Below, one piece after another: positions 8,820 to 17,308 of a DNA stretch of 60,679 nt. The stretch lies in assembly GCA_903871935.1 (NCBI GenBank), contig CAIQIQ010000002.1, positions 1-60,679 of the forward strand, written 5' to 3'. Position numbers and translations under genes: made by a program. The notes beneath the pieces were generated by a model that was not told the DNA's origin, did no database searches, and worked only from the letters and a program-made list of their open reading frames with translations. Each line of letters begins with the position of its first letter. The stretch's first letter is position 1. The stretch comes from an uncultured Phycisphaerales bacterium. Lineage in GTDB: Bacteria; Planctomycetota; Phycisphaerae; Tepidisphaerales; Tepidisphaeraceae.

Positions 8820-11800
8820 TCACCTGCCGGCCGCCCCAGGCCCAGTCGCGGCCGCTGGCCCTGCTCCCACCGTCACGCTCACTGTCTCTATCTTCTTCTC
8901 ACGGAAGATCGTCAGTAGCACTTTCCCTCCAACGCCCGCCGAAGCAACATGGTCTCGAAGAATCTCGGCCTTCGTGAGCTTCTCCCCGTCTATCTCCGTC
9001 AGGATGTCGCCCTTCCGCAGTATCCCGTCCGCCGGAGAACCGGGAAACACCTCCTGAACAAGTATGCCCGTCTCTCCCGTATACCCGAAACTTTCCGCGA
9101 CCTGCCGCATTTCAGTCCCCTCGATGTCCGAGATCTGGATCCCCAGCCACGCTCGACCAGTTGGCCGCGTCTGGGCGGTCGGAGTTGACGGCACGAGCTT
9201 GCCGTTTTCCGTCTTCGGCGGCTCCGGCCAAACCTGAATCTCCCTCGCCCCCTCGTCATCCGCTATCACATTCACTCTCTGCCCTACTTTCACATCCCCC
9301 AGCTTCCCGACCTTGAACACGTAGCGTCGCGTGACACGCCCATCCTCGGTCTTCATCTCCTCCATCACCTCCAAAATAGACACCATCGTCCGCTTCTGGA
9401 TCGCCACGGTCACCTCCTTCGCCCCCTCCGTATCCGTCGGAAAGAGTTTCACCGTGATCGACCCCTCCTCCACCTTCACCACCGTCGCCGACGGCCCCGG
9501 CATCCTCGGCCGGCTCTGCTTCCCCTCCTCCGCCGTGCTCGGCTGCGTTGCTACCGGTCGGGTAGTCGATCTGCGGGCTGGCAATACATCGATGCGCTCT
9601 GCCGTGCCCGTCTCCGGAAGAACTCTTACCCGCGTGCCTTCAACCAGTTCCTCCAGATGGATACTTCGCGACGGCGTCAGCTGGAAGCCCATCATCGTGC
9701 CGGGAACGGTGATTTTCGTCTGATCATTCGTCGGCACGGTCACTTCGCTCGATGTTCCGTCGGGCTTGGTCACCCGAACGATGACATTCCTGCCATCGAG
9801 TCGGACCACAGTTCCGCTCAGCCGTGGCGACGAAGCGCTGATCAGCAACTTCGCGGGGAATCGCGCTGTTGCCGGGAATGATGTCACATCCACAAACATA
9901 CGCTCTTTCAGATCATCCAGGTAGGCGCGCTGGCCATCCAGCATCACCTGGGAGTTGTCGTCGGCAAGAACCGTGACCGGTCCAGTTGGTCCGGGTCGCC
10001 TGGAATCAACCGTGAGGCTGTTCCCATCCAACTTGGTGATATTGCCGGTGGCGATGCTGGTGGGTCTGGTTGCGGGTCCAGGCTCGCCCGGCTCTCTCGG
10101 ATTACCACTCGCCATGGGAAGTGGGTCTCCCGGTGGCAAGACCAGAATGTGCGTCGCGACATCGCCCCCGGCGGCAATCGCGAGATTCTGCCCGACCTTC
10201 AACTCTGAAAGCTCAATGGGGGTAGTCCTGAAGGTTGTGATTGGAATGCCTCGATCGGTCATTCGTGAAAGCATCGGGGTCGCAATTGCTGCCCGGGTTT
10301 GCTGCTTGTCCAACACAAAGGTCTTTGTTGTGGCAGCAGGGCGTCTGATGCCTTGTTGGTATTTCAGGGAAATCGTGATCGACTTGTCATCGACCTTCAG
10401 TACGTCGCCAAGGAAGCGAAGATCCTGGAATGTGAATGGATGAGTCGCTTGTGTTGCAGCGGCTCGGGTGGCCGATCTTCTGGTGGGCACGGTCACGGGG
10501 CGTGCGAGCAGGGCCGCGGGTTGCGCGGCCACCGGCACAGTTGTCGCCGGCATGCCGCTCTCCACTGCGGCGGCAATCTGCAATCCGGGTTCGTTGGCGA
10601 TGTTCTGGAACTCCACCCATTGATATTCACGGGATTCGAGGCGGAAGAAACTGATACTCGCCAGCGGCATGCGATCAAATCGCCAGTAGTCCTGGCAGAC
10701 TTCCGCGGTGTCGCCAATCCATGCCATGTCGGTCTGATGTTCGCCGCCGTCGGCATCAACGGCCACGAGACGAAGCTGCAGATCCCTGGTCGGCCGAGCG
10801 ACAGTGATTTCAGCCGAGCCGCCGTTGTCCTTGGCATCCCTGAACACGAACCCGGCCGGCAGGTCGCCCGCGGCTTTCCCCGTTCGTGCATCATACGTCG
10901 CCACGCTCTTCCACGGGCCCGACGCCTCTCCCATCCGAATCGTCACGTTCTTCGGGTTTGTGGGGAATGCCGTGAACAAAACAAAGGGCTTGTCCAGGTC
11001 CTGCCCGTGAACGCCGTTGTAATGGTTTTCCGCGGATCGAGGTGTGGAGAAGCGAAACTCAAGGTGAGCATCCGAAGGCGTCGCCTTGGAGAAATGAAAG
11101 AGGAAGCGCCGCCCGCCCTCTTCTGGCCAGGGGCTCTGACCCGGTTCGCGCGTCTCATATCGACGCGGTGACGGTGAGCCGTCGGGAAGCCACCAGGTGT
11201 TCTGCGGGTCAGGATATGGGCTTATCGCGAGAAGTTCGACCGTATTGTCGCCGGGCAGAACGGCGCTGGTTTGGGGTGCTGTTCGTGTCGCCGGCGAGGA
11301 TACCGGCCGCTCGCTACCCAAGGCGCGCTGCCCTCCCTGCACAACCTTGTAGCGCAGCTTGAGCGTCGTGGGATGGTGGCCCACTACATCCGCCATCGGA
11401 GAGGTCCTTCCGGTGACTCCGTTGGCTTCGGTGATCTGAACCAAGCCCATCGTGCCCTTGGCCGTCTGGAACACGCCGGTCTGGGGAAGCGACGGGGAGA
11501 CGCCGAGCGCCTGGAAGGCGAAGTCGGAAGATGGCGGGAATCGGCTGGAGAGGTCGATGACCTCGGCCGGAGTCAGACGATCCCAGGCTTCGGATGCGAT
11601 CTGACGAAGGCCGATCTTGTTGCCAAGCACCCCGGCCAGAATGCCAGGATCGGAACCAACCCAAGCCATGACGCTGGCGTCGGAGGCATGGAGCCACTTT
11701 TCGTAACCGGCGGCAAACGCCCCATCCGGCAGAGCAAATGTCTCGCCGGTGTCGAAGCTCACCGCCGCATCCATCTTGCTGCGCGGGTCGTGCAGCGTCA

Positions 11801-14144
11801 CCTGATGCTCCGCACCAAAGGACAGCCCGGCTCGCGCCGGTTGCGTGGGAAGCGTCGTCACCTTTACGGCGGGCAGGCGCGGTGATTCGAACATCCGGTA
11901 CCAAATGTGGAGGCCATTCGGCGGCGTCTCCTGGCTGAGTATTTGCAGGATTCCGCGGCTGCCTTCGCGCGTGATGAAGAGGAACGTGGCAGGCAGAGTG
12001 CCAGCGTCGATTCGTCCCACGCCCTCAACACGACAAGGGTAGAAACTGCTGCTGGGACCCTTGATGCCCGGATCAATTGCATCTCGCGTGGCCAACTCGT
12101 CGGGAAGCTTGTCCCACAGGACATTGTCTACAAGCCAGGCACGGACATCGTAACCGACCAACTCCTCGCCGGCGGTAACTCTGGCATCAACGCCGGTCTC
12201 CTGGTACCAACGCAGCCAGTCGGCACGTACGTTAAGGCGAGAACCTTCAAGCTGTCCGAAAGTACGTCCGGTGTCGAAGTTCAGGCAGGCCTTCACATCA
12301 ATAGTTATTCCGGCCGGCAACACCAGATCATGGACTGGTCCCAGCCTCACATCTTTCCCCGCGGGAAAGAGGGGCCCGAACTTCGCCAATCCGGCGGCTT
12401 CCACTGGATCATCTTGCGGGGCCGCGCGATTCTCCACGGTCGCGAGTTCCGCATCCGATACATACTTGTGCCGATTTTCTGTCCACCATTTCGTCCAACG
12501 CTTCGCCATCTCTCGCCGAACGGCAGCGGCCGCAGCCTGCTCGGCGGGAGAATCCGTATCGGGATAGATCTTTCCTTCGCTATGGCCAGTGATCTTGCGC
12601 AGGGAGCAGTCTAGTTCGTCGAGCGGCGAGTCGAACGAGAAAATGTCGTGCCCGGGGTATGGGTCGGCTGAACCGGCATGCTGAATCATAAAGCGTCGGA
12701 TATCCTCGTTGGCTGTCGTGAGTCCGAAACCGCCGATCTGGTCGACCGAGCGAGGCAGTGCTCGAATCAGAGCAGGAACTGCTCGGAGATCACCGATGGC
12801 CCGGAGGGTGAACGCGACCGCGCTCTTCTCGAAGATGCCATCGGTGTGATCCAGTTCGGTCACCAACGCCGGAACAGCGGGTTTGCCGATTTCCGTCAGT
12901 TCCTTGATCGCTGCGCACCACTGGTCCTGGAGGGAATCGCGCGTGGAATGTCGCAGCACATAAATCAGCTCGTTGACACGTCTGTCAGTCTTCTCGGCCG
13001 ATTCCGTCGCCGGTGCCCCGGCTCGAAGCATCGCCAATGGCACAGCTACGCCCGACAACAACGCGATCCCAAGTACCACCGCGAAGCCGGTCACGGTTCG
13101 CCGATTGCGCGTGGAGTCCAGAATCGCCAGCAGTCTCCCCTCCAGCGTGCCCGGCCGCGCCATGGCGATGGCGGCGGCGCTGTACCGGACTGTCGGCATT
13201 TCCTCGGCGATATGCAGAAGCTGCTCGGCATACGCCGATGGCTTTGTGCCGGTGCGCAGCACGAGATCATCGCAGGCACGCTCCCGCTCTGTTTGGATCC
13301 GATGCCAACTCAGCCAGATCAGCGGGTTGAACCAATAGAGGGCGCAGGTGAGTTGCACCGCCAGTTGCCAGAGGCAATCCCACCGTTTGGCGTGCGCCAG
13401 TTCGTGCAGCAGGACCGCCCGTCGCTGTTCGGGACTCCAGCTTTCCGCATCCGCTGGCAGCAGGACTCGCGTGCGCCAGAGGCCCCAGGTCATTGGCATG
13501 GTGCGCTGGGCGCTGCACAGCATACCCACCGGACGATGGATGCCCAGTTGCGTGCGCAGTTCCGAAAGCAGTGACAGCCAATCCTCATCGGTGATGCGTA
13601 CCGAGCGATGCTCCAGCCATCGAAGGCTGAGATATCCGCTTGCGATGGTCACGAGTAAGAGCAGAGCGCCACTCGCCCATGCAAGCAGGGCCCATGCCTG
13701 CCATGAGAGTGACAATATCGGGCGCATCCATGCCCACGGGTCAGAGTGAGTTGATGCACGCGAGTACTCGGCCACCCGCGCCGGCGGCGGTGCCGACGAC
13801 TCAACAGTTGACGTCTCTGTCTGCGGCGCTGCATACGCCGAAGCAGTGCCAGCATCCGCTGGAGACACAAACTCAACCGGCGTTGGCCCATGCGCCCCGG
13901 CTGTCCATTGAGGCAGGATGTGCCAGCCGGGCAAAGTCGCGCTCAGCACGGGCAATACCAGCAGGCTGCATGTTCCCAGGAGCCAGACCATGTGGCGGGT
14001 TGCGGCCGGCGCTCGCCGCATGGTCAGGGCAAGAATGGACGTCAGAATAAGGATTACAGCGCCTTTGGCGGCCAAATCGAGGAGGATAGGAAACCACCCG
14101 CTGGCACTGCTCGACAGTTGCTCCAGAAGCGATAGATTCGCCAT
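8820..14144 (-). CDS. Giant BlaR1/MecR1-type M56 peptidase with PDZ tail
   Basis: A 1774-residue membrane sensor, about three times the usual BlaR1 length. The N-terminal half has several membrane segments (about residues 16-40, 52-70, 145-172) and the zinc-protease motif HELAH at 247-251, followed by RERACDDLVL, as in the M56 family. A further membrane segment lies near 350-370. Beyond it comes a HEAT-like stretch (about 410-470), then two related segments with NFDTG/SFDTG. Next are four DUF5666-like beta units, each starting V.KL/VD...ITV. A C-terminal PDZ domain (about 1675-1765, with GILVQEVFPGSPAD) ends the protein. In the family the protease cleaves the repressor encoded next door. It starts 1 nt after the blaI stop. 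Confidence 0.85.
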   Translation of the reverse strand: MANLSLLEQLSSSASGWFPILLDLAAKGAVILILTSILALTMRRAPAATRHMVWLLGTCSLLVLPVLSATLPGWHILPQWTAGAHGPTPVEFVSPADAGTASAYAAPQTETSTVESSAPPPARVAEYSRASTHSDPWAWMRPILSLSWQAWALLAWASGALLLLVTIASGYLSLRWLEHRSVRITDEDWLSLLSELRTQLGIHRPVGMLCSAQRTMPMTWGLWRTRVLLPADAESWSPEQRRAVLLHELAHAKRWDCLWQLAVQLTCALYWFNPLIWLSWHRIQTERERACDDLVLRTGTKPSAYAEQLLHIAEEMPTVRYSAAAIAMARPGTLEGRLLAILDSTRNRRTVTGFAVVLGIALLSGVAVPLAMLRAGAPATESAEKTDRRVNELIYVLRHSTRDSLQDQWCAAIKELTEIGKPAVPALVTELDHTDGIFEKSAVAFTLRAIGDLRAVPALIRALPRSVDQIGGFGLTTANEDIRRFMIQHAGSADPYPGHDIFSFDSPLDELDCSLRKITGHSEGKIYPDTDSPAEQAAAAAVRREMAKRWTKWWTENRHKYVSDAELATVENRAAPQDDPVEAAGLAKFGPLFPAGKDVRLGPVHDLVLPAGITIDVKACLNFDTGRTFGQLEGSRLNVRADWLRWYQETGVDARVTAGEELVGYDVRAWLVDNVLWDKLPDELATRDAIDPGIKGPSSSFYPCRVEGVGRIDAGTLPATFLFITREGSRGILQILSQETPPNGLHIWYRMFESPRLPAVKVTTLPTQPARAGLSFGAEHQVTLHDPRSKMDAAVSFDTGETFALPDGAFAAGYEKWLHASDASVMAWVGSDPGILAGVLGNKIGLRQIASEAWDRLTPAEVIDLSSRFPPSSDFAFQALGVSPSLPQTGVFQTAKGTMGLVQITEANGVTGRTSPMADVVGHHPTTLKLRYKVVQGGQRALGSERPVSSPATRTAPQTSAVLPGDNTVELLAISPYPDPQNTWWLPDGSPSPRRYETREPGQSPWPEEGGRRFLFHFSKATPSDAHLEFRFSTPRSAENHYNGVHGQDLDKPFVLFTAFPTNPKNVTIRMGEASGPWKSVATYDARTGKAAGDLPAGFVFRDAKDNGGSAEITVARPTRDLQLRLVAVDADGGEHQTDMAWIGDTAEVCQDYWRFDRMPLASISFFRLESREYQWVEFQNIANEPGLQIAAAVESGMPATTVPVAAQPAALLARPVTVPTRRSATRAAATQATHPFTFQDLRFLGDVLKVDDKSITISLKYQQGIRRPAATTKTFVLDKQQTRAAIATPMLSRMTDRGIPITTFRTTPIELSELKVGQNLAIAAGGDVATHILVLPPGDPLPMASGNPREPGEPGPATRPTSIATGNITKLDGNSLTVDSRRPGPTGPVTVLADDNSQVMLDGQRAYLDDLKERMFVDVTSFPATARFPAKLLISASSPRLSGTVVRLDGRNVIVRVTKPDGTSSEVTVPTNDQTKITVPGTMMGFQLTPSRSIHLEELVEGTRVRVLPETGTAERIDVLPARRSTTRPVATQPSTAEEGKQSRPRMPGPSATVVKVEEGSITVKLFPTDTEGAKEVTVAIQKRTMVSILEVMEEMKTEDGRVTRRYVFKVGKLGDVKVGQRVNVIADDEGAREIQVWPEPPKTENGKLVPSTPTAQTRPTGRAWLGIQISDIEGTEMRQVAESFGYTGETGILVQEVFPGSPADGILRKGDILTEIDGEKLTKAEILRDHVASAGVGGKVLLTIFREKKIETVSVTVGAGPAAATGPGAAGR

Positions 14145-14145
14145 G

Positions 14146-14535
14146 TTACTCCCCCTTTCTCTTCGCTTGCTCGATCAGGTCCGAGAGGCGCCCAAGTTCC
14201 TCTGTGCTCAGTCTTCGGGCCCTCGATGGATCGCTCAGGTGCGCTGCCACCGCCTTTTCCAGCGAGCCGTTGAAGAAGACGTCGAGGACCCGGCCAAGGG
14301 CGGATCGGCCAGCCCGGCCGCGGGGCTGCGTGGGGCGGTAAGTGATCTTGCGCCCCTCCTGCCGGCGGACGATATGGCCTTTCTGCTCCATGATGCGAAG
14401 CAGGGTCCGCAGGGCGCCGCGCATGGGCGGGTCGGGCATCTCCGACAGCACCTGGGTGATAGTCGCTTCCTGATGAGCGTAGATCACGTCCATGATCTGC
14501 CGCTCTCGCATGCTCAATTGGGATGGGTCAGCCAT
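14146..14535 (-). CDS. BlaI/MecI/CopY-family repressor
   Basis: A 129-residue winged-helix repressor. The N-terminal DNA-binding domain (LSMRERQIMDVIYAHQEATI, then RTLLRIMEQKGHIVRRQEGR) matches the Penicillinase-repressor family. The C-terminal half gives the dimerisation helices (EELGRLSDLIEQAKRK). The GGAGG in front of the ATG at 14535 fixes the start; the frame continues four codons upstream. It is the first gene of a blaI-blaR1 operon, and its product probably represses the operon until cleaved. No beta-lactamase or penicillin-binding protein gene lies nearby, so the signal may be something other than beta-lactams. Confidence 0.9.
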   Translation of the reverse strand: MADPSQLSMRERQIMDVIYAHQEATITQVLSEMPDPPMRGALRTLLRIMEQKGHIVRRQEGRKITYRPTQPRGRAGRSALGRVLDVFFNGSLEKAVAAHLSDPSRARRLSTEELGRLSDLIEQAKRKGE

Positions 14536-14569
14536 AGGGTCCTCCATCAGGGGCGAAGGTTAACGGTAC

Positions 14570-14605
14570 GGATAATACTTTATCCATCGGCGACCAGAGC
14601 GTCAA
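14570..14605 (-). promoter_or_regulatory. Candidate blaI promoter with overlapping operator
   Basis: Read on the minus strand, TTGACG (14605-14600) and TAAAGT (14582-14577) are separated by exactly 17 bp, a good sigma-70 layout 42 nt before the blaI ATG. The dyad GGATAA-TACT-TTATCC (14570-14585) overlaps the -10 and start region and could be the BlaI autoregulatory operator. It does not match the classic TACA-TGTA dyad, so the operator call is tentative. Confidence 0.55.
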
Positions 14606-14754
14606 GAAAAATAGATAAAGAATTAGCCTCAGAACTTTGTTGCGCCCATTCCTTCCTCCGTCTTATTCGCATCATCAGGTCATCCGTGGTCAGATCTCCC
14701 CTTCTGCACAGACTTCGACCCTTCGTATGAGATGATTTCCGCCTGCTATTCGCT

Positions 14755-14832
14755 CTGCTCCCCGGCGATGGCGTCCTGCTTCGAACGCCCCCGCTTCCAC
14801 CACGACTACGTGGAACTCTTGCTGACGCGATA
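14755..14832 (-). repeat. Dispersed repeat D, uninterrupted copy
   Basis: The reverse complement of 14785-14832 matches 54600-54647 at 44 of 48 positions (shared GTGGTGGAAGCGGGGGCGT). The adjoining 14755-14784 matches 54816-54840 (GGACGCCATCGCCGGGGAG). Here the two halves are adjacent, whereas near 54.7 kb they are separated by a 158-bp insert. No credible gene is encoded. Confidence 0.7.
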
Positions 14833-14917
14833 GGGAATGTCAGTGGGTCAGAGATCATTGGTGCGATGCACCCGCCGGGCGGTTACGCCAATGATCTCTG
14901 ACCCGTTCGCCATTCCC
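14833..14917. repeat. Long two-tier hairpin (REP-like)
   Basis: GGGTCAGAGATCATTGG (14845-14861) is perfectly complementary to 14888-14904. An outer stem, GGGAATG/CATTCCC (14833-14839 and 14911-14917), encloses it. The central loop is about 26 nt and has its own CCGC/GCGG pairing. The GGGTCRGRG start resembles the hairpin at 37805. The position, far from any gene end, argues against a simple terminator. No transposase is adjacent. Confidence 0.75.
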
Positions 14918-15064
14918 GGCACAGCCGCTGCAGTTTGTCCTAAGTCGCCTCCGGCGGCGCTTTGAGTCCGCGCTCCCGACCGGGTGGGGTTTGGGGGCCA
15001 AAAAATCTTCAAGTTTTTTGGAAACCCCGTTTTTCAGCCCTTTTCACACAAAACACCGCCCAAA

Positions 15065-15130
15065 CACCCCATAGGGTAGAGGGCGCGTTTCTTTCGCGCC
15101 ACATCCGGCTATTTGGCAAGTGAATACGCT
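15065..15130 (+). repeat. Family F element, copy 2
   Basis: Begins CACCCCATAGGGTAGAGGGC, followed by a GGCGCG..CGCGCC-type small hairpin. It ends with a 23-nt block at 15108-15130 (GCTATTTGGCAAGTG...) matching 494-516. It is preceded by an A/T-rich stretch (15000-15060). It opens the second composite intergenic module. Confidence 0.6.
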
Positions 15131-15160
15131 CGTACCAAGCCCGAACGGGTCGCTAAGTTA

Positions 15161-15199
15161 GTGCCCCATGTGCCAGACAGTGCCACAATGTGCCAGCAC
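15161..15199 (+). repeat. GTGCC microrepeat at 9-10 nt steps
   Basis: GTGCC begins at 15161, 15170, 15180 and 15190 (units GTGCCCCAT, GTGCCAGACA, GTGCCACAAT, GTGCCAGCAC). It lies between family F copy 2 and repeat A copy 2. Non-coding. Confidence 0.6.
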
Positions 15200-15300
15200 A
15201 CACGCTCCGTGTTTCCGCTCTTCGCGTCGCCGTATCGCCGCGTCCCTTCCGCCGTTCCGCCCTTCGCGCCTGCATGCCTTCGTTTCCGCAATCCGCTTGC

Positions 15301-15320
15301 AGTTTACCCGCCGTGGCGGG
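15301..15320 (+). repeat. Family E hairpin, copy 2
   Basis: AGTTTACCCGCCGTGGCGGG with TTGC immediately before it. The stem is CCCGCC/GGCGGG. It is 16 nt before repeat A copy 2. Confidence 0.75.
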
Positions 15321-15336
15321 CTCTTCCTCGGAGGAG

Positions 15337-15545
15337 TTATCCACAAGCGCCCCGAACCTGCGCACCTCCTCCTCAAATATCCGCCTAACTCCCTGCTATC
15401 ACAGCACATAGCACCATGGGGGTACCCACGCGAGAACCTGCGCACCTGCGCGCTTATCCACACCCCCTCTCCTTGTCCCCTCGTCCCCTTGTCTCCTTGT
15501 CTCCCGCTCCCCCCACGCCCTCTCGCAGCACTCCCGCCCTCGCCT
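15337..15545 (+). repeat. Dispersed repeat A, copy 2 (paired DnaA boxes)
   Basis: Perfect DnaA-box consensus TTATCCACA at 15337-15345 and again at 15454-15462 (117 bp apart). GAACCTGCGCACCT occurs twice between them. The central palindrome seen in copies 1 and 3 is here degenerate (GGGGGTACCCAC). A pyrimidine tract rich in CCTTGTC follows. It ends about 120 nt before the sigma factor gene at 15666. Confidence 0.85.
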
Positions 15546-15565
15546 GGCTCTTCTTTTCTGCTTGC

Positions 15566-15585
15566 AGTTTACCCGCCGCGGCGGG
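15566..15585 (+). repeat. Family E hairpin, copy 3, terminator-like
   Basis: AGTTTACCCGCCGCGGCGGG preceded by CTTGC and followed by CTTTTGGCGTTTT. The stem plus T-run would pass as an intrinsic terminator on the plus strand. No gene ends upstream of it on this strand, so termination of a real transcript is uncertain. Confidence 0.65.
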
Positions 15586-15665
15586 CTTTTGGCGTTTTAG
15601 CTTTTCCCGCATGGGGAACGTTTCTTCCTTGACCCCCCTGCAAACGGACGGGATAATCAGTACTG

Positions 15666-17279
15666 ATGGGTAAATATCGCCTCGATAGCATCGCACGCCT
15701 TGCCAGGCAGTTGCGGTTCGCGCCCATCGTACGCCGCCTCCAACAGCTTCACGCGGCCGAGGACCTGCTGCTCCAACTCAAACCCGACCAGACCTATTCT
15801 GTTGGCGCAATCACCGTTGCTATCACGAGTTACGAGCCGAAGCCCACCGACACCGCCATGCTCACCGGAATCGCCCTGCAGCACGATCTGGGCATGCTCA
15901 CCGAGGAGGTCAGCGAGTCGCTGCAACTCGACGTAAAGGCTGTGACCGAACCGGTCCTGATGATCGAAGATGTCGTCCAGCGGATGGGCGTCACCAGCAA
16001 GACGGTGCAGCGGTGGCGGCGTCGTGGCCTGCCCGCCGGCCGCTACACGTTCGCCGATGGCAAACGCCGCGTCGGCTTCCGATTAAGCCATGTTCGCCGC
16101 TTTGCCCAAGGCGCACCGGCAGAGGATCGGCCACCCGTGGCCGCTGCTCTCAGGCATCAGCACGACGTGGAATGGCTCCTCACCCGCGCTGCCGAGTTAG
16201 CCGGCCGTGGCTACTGGCGAATGCTCGCCGCCGAGCGCCTCGCCACGACAACCGGCATCGCCGCACCAGCACTGGATCTGCTCCTCACCAACCATGGCGC
16301 CCAGATCCAGTTCGCAGCCGAGCCCAATACGCAACAGCGGCGCTCAGCACTCGACCTCGTGGATGCCGGCGGAAGCCTGGCCGCCATCGCAACCCAAACC
16401 GCCCTGCCGAAGTTTGCCCTGTATCGCGCAGCTCTTGACCGCAAACTAAACCTGGCAATCCGCAAAAAGATCCAGTTCATCGACGACTCGATGTATCACC
16501 AGGGCGATGCGGAGCAAGCCATCGAACAGATCATCGCCCAGGAGCCTGTCGGCATCGCCGCAGCAACGGAGTTGGATCGCATCCCGCGTGAGCTTCCTCC
16601 CTACCTGCGCGACCTGTACCGAATCCCGATGCTCAGCGCAGCCCGCGAACGCGGCCTCTTCCTGAAATACCAGTATCTCCGCTTCCGCGCCTTCCAGGCT
16701 CAGCAGGCCCTCGACCCGCAAACCTCCAGCAATCGCGACCTCAGGCGGCTCAAGGCATTCCACGCGCAGGCACGCAAAGTTCGCGGGCAGGTCGTTGAGG
16801 CGAACCTGCGGCTCGTGGTCAGCGTTGCCCGCAAACACGTGCGTAACGCGCTGCAACTGATGGAACTGGTCTCTGAAGGCAATCTGATCCTGATTCGGGC
16901 GGCCGCCAGTTTTGATGTCCATCGCGGCACACGTTTCTCAACCTATGCCGTCTACGCGCTGATGCGCGGGTTTGCCCGCTTTGTGCCGGAGACGCTCCAA
17001 AAGCTTTCCGGCACGATCGACCCGACGCTGCTGGTCGAACTGCGCGACCCGGCATCGAGTATCGATCTGGATCAGGCGGTCTTGCGCGACGAGGTAAATC
17101 GCCTGATGTCGCAACTCGACGAACGAGAGCGCCAAGTCATCACGCAACGCTATGGGCTGGAGGGATCGCAGGCCCCGCTGACATGCGAGCAACTGGGCTC
17201 GCTCATGCGAGTCTCGCGGCAACGGATCACGCAGATTGAGCAACAGGCGATGGAGAAGCTGCGCGAGATGGCCAAGTGA
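15666..17279 (+). CDS. Long RNA polymerase sigma-70 factor with HTH N-terminus
   Basis: A 537-residue sigma factor. Residues about 98-140 hold a MerR-like DNA-binding helix-turn-helix (EDVVQRMGVTSKTVQRWRRR followed by RGLPAGRY). Region 2 lies at about 375-435: ANLRLVVSVARKH, then a core-binding/-10 helix with FDVHRGTRFSTYAVYALMRG. Region 4 is at about 470-535, with LDERERQVITQRYGL and the -35 helix RVSRQRITQIEQQAMEKLR. The middle 230 residues are helical and unlike RpoD region 1. This looks like a planctomycete-specific group-2-like sigma factor; the promoter set is unknown. gpsA follows after 29 nt and may be co-transcribed. Confidence 0.85.
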   Translation: MGKYRLDSIARLARQLRFAPIVRRLQQLHAAEDLLLQLKPDQTYSVGAITVAITSYEPKPTDTAMLTGIALQHDLGMLTEEVSESLQLDVKAVTEPVLMIEDVVQRMGVTSKTVQRWRRRGLPAGRYTFADGKRRVGFRLSHVRRFAQGAPAEDRPPVAAALRHQHDVEWLLTRAAELAGRGYWRMLAAERLATTTGIAAPALDLLLTNHGAQIQFAAEPNTQQRRSALDLVDAGGSLAAIATQTALPKFALYRAALDRKLNLAIRKKIQFIDDSMYHQGDAEQAIEQIIAQEPVGIAAATELDRIPRELPPYLRDLYRIPMLSAARERGLFLKYQYLRFRAFQAQQALDPQTSSNRDLRRLKAFHAQARKVRGQVVEANLRLVVSVARKHVRNALQLMELVSEGNLILIRAAASFDVHRGTRFSTYAVYALMRGFARFVPETLQKLSGTIDPTLLVELRDPASSIDLDQAVLRDEVNRLMSQLDERERQVITQRYGLEGSQAPLTCEQLGSLMRVSRQRITQIEQQAMEKLREMAK

Positions 17280-17308
17280 TCCCGCCTCCGTTTTGCTAAA
17301 GGGTTTGG

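Noticed and set aside
15000..15060. A/T-rich run as a replication origin
   Set aside because: Only short A and T runs and no cluster of DnaA boxes at that place; replication genes are absent.
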